Program-made: the position numbers and the translations under genes | Shown: positions 5,026 through 8,140 of the stretch, one piece after another | Layout of the letters: each line of letters begins with the position of its first letter | Numbering within the stretch: position 1 is the first letter of the stretch | Source: Chloroflexi bacterium UBA6622 | GTDB lineage: Bacteria > Chloroflexota > UBA11872 | Direction of reading: 5' to 3' | Assembly (NCBI GenBank): GCA_002433065.1 | Contig: DJHK01000042.1 | Coordinates: 6,345-14,484, forward strand | Length of the DNA stretch: 8,140 nt | The notes under the pieces: generated by a model | The model's database searches: none | What the model was told of the DNA's origin: nothing | Seen by the model: only the letters and a program-made list of their open reading frames with translations

Positions 5026-7359
5026 ATGTGTATTTGTAACAGTCGCAGCGTCCGCATTGTAGTGTCGATGATGATGGTGGTCGCCGCGAGTTGCGCCGAA
5101 CCAACTCCTCCACAATCGCTTGACGAGTTGGCCAATCGGTCGCTAGCGCAGATCGACGGAGAGTTGGAGATTGCCGGGTTGAGAGAGCCGGTCGAAGTGA
5201 TTCGGGACGAGTGGGGGGTCCCACATATTTATGCGCAGAATGACGACGACCTCTTTTTCGCACAAGGGTATGTGATGGCTCAGGATCGGCTCTGGCAGAT
5301 GGAGATGTGGCGCCGCTGGCACGAGGGTCGGTTGGCCGAGATTTTCGGGCCGTCGGCGCTTGACTACGATCGCCGCACTCGACTGATGATGTTTCGAGGT
5401 CCATGGGACGACACCGAGTGGGCCAGTTATCACCCTAATGCAGAACGACTCTTTTCTGCCCACGCCAATGGAGTAAATGCTTACATCGACCAGCATCTGG
5501 ATAATTTACCCGTGGAGTTTCAGCTCACGGGTATTGTGCCTGAGCGATGGACCGCCGAGACGGCTGTCCTGCGGTGGGCGGCACTTGCGGTGCCGAGTGT
5601 ACGGGGACATGCGATTAACGAGATCCAACTCGCAATGGAGGTTGCCAGACACGGTGTTGAAGAAGCCAACAGACGTGCTGCCCCGGACCCGTGGGATGAA
5701 CTTACAGTTCCGGAAGGTCTTGATGTCAGCATTATCACGGAAGACCTGCTTGACGCCATGCGAGCTGGCGATGGCGATCCGTTTGTGGCGGGAAGGCTCC
5801 CTGCTCTCGAAGTGGTTGAATCCTATCGTGCACTTTTGCCAGGTGGCATGCGCACAGCGCAGGTCTCATCCGGGCCGGTGGCGACCGAAGGCAGCAACAA
5901 TTGGGTGATAAGCGGCGATCGCTCGTCGACTGGGATACCAATCCTTGCTAATGATCCCCATCGCCGGATTGAGATGCCGGCCCTGCGGTATTTCGTGCAT
6001 TTGATTGCCCCGGGCTGGAATGTGATCGGTGGTGGCGAACCTCCTTTTGCTGGGGTCGACGCTGGGAACAACGAGCGGATGGCCTGGGGATTTACATTTG
6101 CAGGGACGGATATGGTCGATGTGTATGTCGAGGAAATGCACCCTGAGGACTCAAACTTGGTACGGTGGCAGGATGATTGGGAACCTTTACGAATCCTCGA
6201 GGAGGAGATTCCTGTTAAGGGCCAGGCATCTGAGCCGGTTGTGCTGAAATTTAGTCGGCATGGTCCGATTTTTTACGAAGATCTCGAGCACCGACGCGCT
6301 TACGCTGTGCGGTCTGTCGTTCAGGAACCTGGAACCGCGGCGTATAAAGGAAGTTTTCAGCTTTCACAGGCTACGAGTTGTGATGATTTTTTCGATCGGG
6401 CCATGCATTGGTTGGTTCCCACACATAGTCTCATCTGTGGTGATGTTGAAGGCAATATTGCGCTTCAGGTGACGGGACTGACTCCCGATCGCGATGGTTG
6501 GAACGGGCGTTTGCCGGTTCCAGGAAATGGCGACTACGAGTGGCGTGGCTTTCGGACCGACCTGCCACGGGAATTCAACCCAGACCGGGGATACATCACA
6601 ACCGCCAACAATAATGTTCACCCTCCAGGCTATGAAGGCCGGCCTGTCTTCTACCACTCATCGAGAGGCGTAGAAACCTCCCGTATCACGAGGCTTCATC
6701 AGATCCTCGGAACGGACAAGCAGTTTACCGTCTCCGACCATATGGGTATTCAACACGATGTTCATTCGCTATCGGCTGAGCGTGACATTCCGTTGTTTCA
6801 GGGGTGGGTTTCAGATGATCCGGACCTTGAGTGGGCTAGAGATCTCATTGCTAACTGGGATGCCCAACTTTTACGAGAGAGCACAGCGGCGGCCCTTTAC
6901 GTACGGTGGCTTGCTGTGGTTGACGAAGACGTGCAGGAGCAGGATGCCTCTGAGGGGAAACATCGACAACTTGTTGAAGAGGGCCTACAGGGAGCACTGC
7001 AGCGTTTGACCGATGACTTTGGTCCGGACCGTAGTCAGTGGCGGCATGGGCGGGTGCATGCCAGCGAACTTCCTCATATGATGGCGGAGGAGTTCGACTT
7101 GCCCACGGTCGAGCGTCCAGGAGGGTTCGGGACCGTTAATGCGACAGGTGCCAACTTTAGACGCATTATCGACTTAGCGGACCTTGATCGTTCGGTGGCT
7201 AGTAACGCGCCCGGGCAGTCAGCACAGCCCGGAAGCCCCTTTTACGATAATTTGGTCGAAAATCTTGGGAACGGCGAATATTTCCCACTGGTCTACACCA
7301 GAGAGGCTGTAGAGAGTCGGGCAAAGTATCGGTTGCAACTACAGCCTGCCGAGCAGTGA
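5026..7359 (+). CDS. Penicillin acylase family (Ntn hydrolase) lipoprotein
   Basis: A 777-residue precursor. The N-terminus has a basic residue, a hydrophobic stretch and VVAASCAEP, a fair lipobox with C23 as the lipidated residue, so it is probably an envelope lipoprotein. Family motifs follow: RDEWGVPHIYA (61-71) and AQDRLWQMEMW (85-95). The autoproteolytic site is predicted at G289-S290 in EGSNNWVISGD; S290 becomes the N-terminal nucleophile of the beta chain. Counting from S290 as beta-1, H312 in LANDPHRR is beta-23 (His in cephalosporin and homoserine-lactone acylases), D362 and D365 are beta-73 and beta-76 (calcium ligands in penicillin G acylase), and N530 in TTANNN is beta-241 (the catalytic Asn). 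The C-terminal GQSAQPGSPFYDNLVE and FPLVYTREAVE are standard. The beta chain, about 488 residues, is shorter than in E. coli penicillin acylase. The substrate is unknown: acyl amides, acyl-homoserine lactones or peptides. Confidence 0.95.
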   Translation: MCICNSRSVRIVVSMMMVVAASCAEPTPPQSLDELANRSLAQIDGELEIAGLREPVEVIRDEWGVPHIYAQNDDDLFFAQGYVMAQDRLWQMEMWRRWHEGRLAEIFGPSALDYDRRTRLMMFRGPWDDTEWASYHPNAERLFSAHANGVNAYIDQHLDNLPVEFQLTGIVPERWTAETAVLRWAALAVPSVRGHAINEIQLAMEVARHGVEEANRRAAPDPWDELTVPEGLDVSIITEDLLDAMRAGDGDPFVAGRLPALEVVESYRALLPGGMRTAQVSSGPVATEGSNNWVISGDRSSTGIPILANDPHRRIEMPALRYFVHLIAPGWNVIGGGEPPFAGVDAGNNERMAWGFTFAGTDMVDVYVEEMHPEDSNLVRWQDDWEPLRILEEEIPVKGQASEPVVLKFSRHGPIFYEDLEHRRAYAVRSVVQEPGTAAYKGSFQLSQATSCDDFFDRAMHWLVPTHSLICGDVEGNIALQVTGLTPDRDGWNGRLPVPGNGDYEWRGFRTDLPREFNPDRGYITTANNNVHPPGYEGRPVFYHSSRGVETSRITRLHQILGTDKQFTVSDHMGIQHDVHSLSAERDIPLFQGWVSDDPDLEWARDLIANWDAQLLRESTAAALYVRWLAVVDEDVQEQDASEGKHRQLVEEGLQGALQRLTDDFGPDRSQWRHGRVHASELPHMMAEEFDLPTVERPGGFGTVNATGANFRRIIDLADLDRSVASNAPGQSAQPGSPFYDNLVENLGNGEYFPLVYTREAVESRAKYRLQLQPAEQ

Positions 7360-7389
7360 GACAGCCAGGCCGAGTTTCAGAGGGCTGTC
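7360..7389. terminator. Possible hairpin between convergent genes
   Basis: GACAGCC (7360-7366), directly after the acylase stop codon, pairs perfectly with GGCTGTC (7383-7389) across a 16-nt loop. There is no T-run on either strand, so intrinsic termination is doubtful; position is the main support. A second weak stem, CGCCT/AGGCG (7431-7446), sits just beyond the asparaginase stop. Confidence 0.3.
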
Positions 7390-7448
7390 GGTGAGTCGGT
7401 TTGGCTTGGGCAGTTCGCTGACGTGCGTGTCGCCTGAGGCAAGGCGTG

Positions 7449-8140
7449 TCAAGGGATGCGCCGACCTCCCTCGGATTTCTCAGCAGTGCCAAATTCGTGG
7501 GCCCCGTAACGTTTAAACCATGTAGCAATCTGCTCGGGTTGGTCAGTGAAGGCCAACGCGAGCAGCAGCAGCAGTCTGGCCTTCTGCGGGTAAAGGTTGT
7601 CGCCGCCGGTGCGGAAGCGCTGGGTGCGATGGAAGACCACACCCTTGGCTTCAGCTTCGGCACGGACCTCCGCCGGGATACGAGCTCCAGCGAGGACGAT
7701 CCCGTCGACGCCAGCGTTGGCCCAGGCGGCGACCGGTTCGGCTAGGCCTGCCCCTTGATATCCGATAAGAACTTCAGTGCGCGGCAGGTCACTTTTATCG
7801 ATCCGGCTGAGATCGAATGGAGTTTGCCAGCGTTCCGGGGAACTGCAGTTCTGGACTCTGGGTGGGGCACGGTACGTGTAGACCTCCCGTTCATCGATGT
7901 AGCCAAGGATGCCCATTTGGCGGGAGACGAAGGTGTCTAGGCGCATGCCGTTTCCCTTCCAGACCTCTTTGGCGGCATGAAACTCGTCGTTCATCATCAA
8001 CACGGTCCCGAAGCAGTGCGTGTTGCCGCTGGAGGCTAGTACGATTGCATTGAAGAGATTCGCTTGTGCGTCACTGCTGATAACAGTCCAGGGACGCATC
8101 GCTCCGGTTATCACCACTGGTTTCTGGCTTTGCACCGTGT
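7449..8140 (-). CDS. Asparaginase family protein, 5'-partial (C-terminal two thirds)
   Basis: The frame is open to the right edge. The GTG at 8135 lies inside the conserved strand TVQSQKPVVITGAMRP, so the gene starts outside the window and its N-terminal part, with the TGGT nucleophile and the second Thr/Asp motif, is not visible. Present are GAMRP, SSDAQANLFNAI, the segment MNDEFHAAKEVWKGNG with the expected catalytic Lys (K162 of E. coli AnsB), RLDTF and GILGYI. The C-terminal domain has AGVDGIVLAG and NLYPQKARLLLLLAL, followed by a tail longer than usual (HEFGTAEKSEGGRRIP). Compared with E. coli AnsB, the GNGN segment after IVLAG and the segment between RTG and the NPQKAR-like helix are missing in frame; these carry N248 and E283. 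Whether it hydrolyses asparagine is therefore uncertain. It converges on the acylase gene with an 89-bp gap. Confidence 0.85.
   Translation of the reverse strand, partial: TVQSQKPVVITGAMRPWTVISSDAQANLFNAIVLASSGNTHCFGTVLMMNDEFHAAKEVWKGNGMRLDTFVSRQMGILGYIDEREVYTYRAPPRVQNCSSPERWQTPFDLSRIDKSDLPRTEVLIGYQGAGLAEPVAAWANAGVDGIVLAGARIPAEVRAEAEAKGVVFHRTQRFRTGGDNLYPQKARLLLLLALAFTDQPEQIATWFKRYGAHEFGTAEKSEGGRRIP

Noticed and set aside
7431..7446. CGCCT/AGGCG stem as terminator of the asparaginase gene
   Set aside because: Only five base pairs and no T-run; too weak to call separately.
7560..7574. AGC trinucleotide run as a phase-variable repeat
   Set aside because: Fewer than five units, and it encodes the Leu run of the conserved PQKAR-LLLLLAL helix; triplet changes would not shift the frame.

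Overview
The window holds six protein-coding genes and no RNA gene, CRISPR array or insertion sequence that I can see. It reads like a chromosomal stretch of an Acidobacteriota-type bacterium, possibly class Vicinamibacteria. That placement is an inference from gene style: a CBM9-like/DUF5916 outer-membrane barrel with a TolB-like front domain, a penicillin-acylase lipoprotein, a VOC protein of a familiar Acidobacteria-like type, and moderate GC by eye. The lipoprotein and the barrel ending in Phe indicate a Gram-negative-type envelope.

Layout, left to right. (1) A rightward gene entering from beyond the left edge encodes a large predicted outer-membrane protein: a TolB/FlgO-like domain, a Pro/Arg-rich linker, a CBM9-like domain and a DUF5916 beta-barrel. 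(2) Three leftward genes follow. In transcription order they are a VOC (glyoxalase-fold) protein, a low-molecular-weight phosphatase-like protein, and a class I SAM-dependent methyltransferase. The last two are 24 bp apart and probably co-transcribed. The methyltransferase runs 23 bp into the end of the barrel gene on the opposite strand. (3) A divergent non-coding spacer of about 510 bp carries several perfect inverted repeats, the strongest being a 9-bp stem. (4) A rightward penicillin-acylase-family (Ntn hydrolase) lipoprotein has its catalytic residues in place. (5) A leftward asparaginase-family gene converges on it and leaves through the right edge, so its N-terminal part is missing.

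The genes do not form an obvious single pathway. The acylase and the asparaginase both cleave amide bonds, but they face each other and are not an operon. I found no clear new multi-gene system. The points most worth a second look are the asparaginase-like protein, which lacks the two segments that carry intersubunit substrate contacts (N248 and E283 in E. coli AnsB); the TolB-like/DUF5916 fusion; the structured spacer upstream of the acylase; and the methyltransferase tail that extends past a hairpin into its neighbour.
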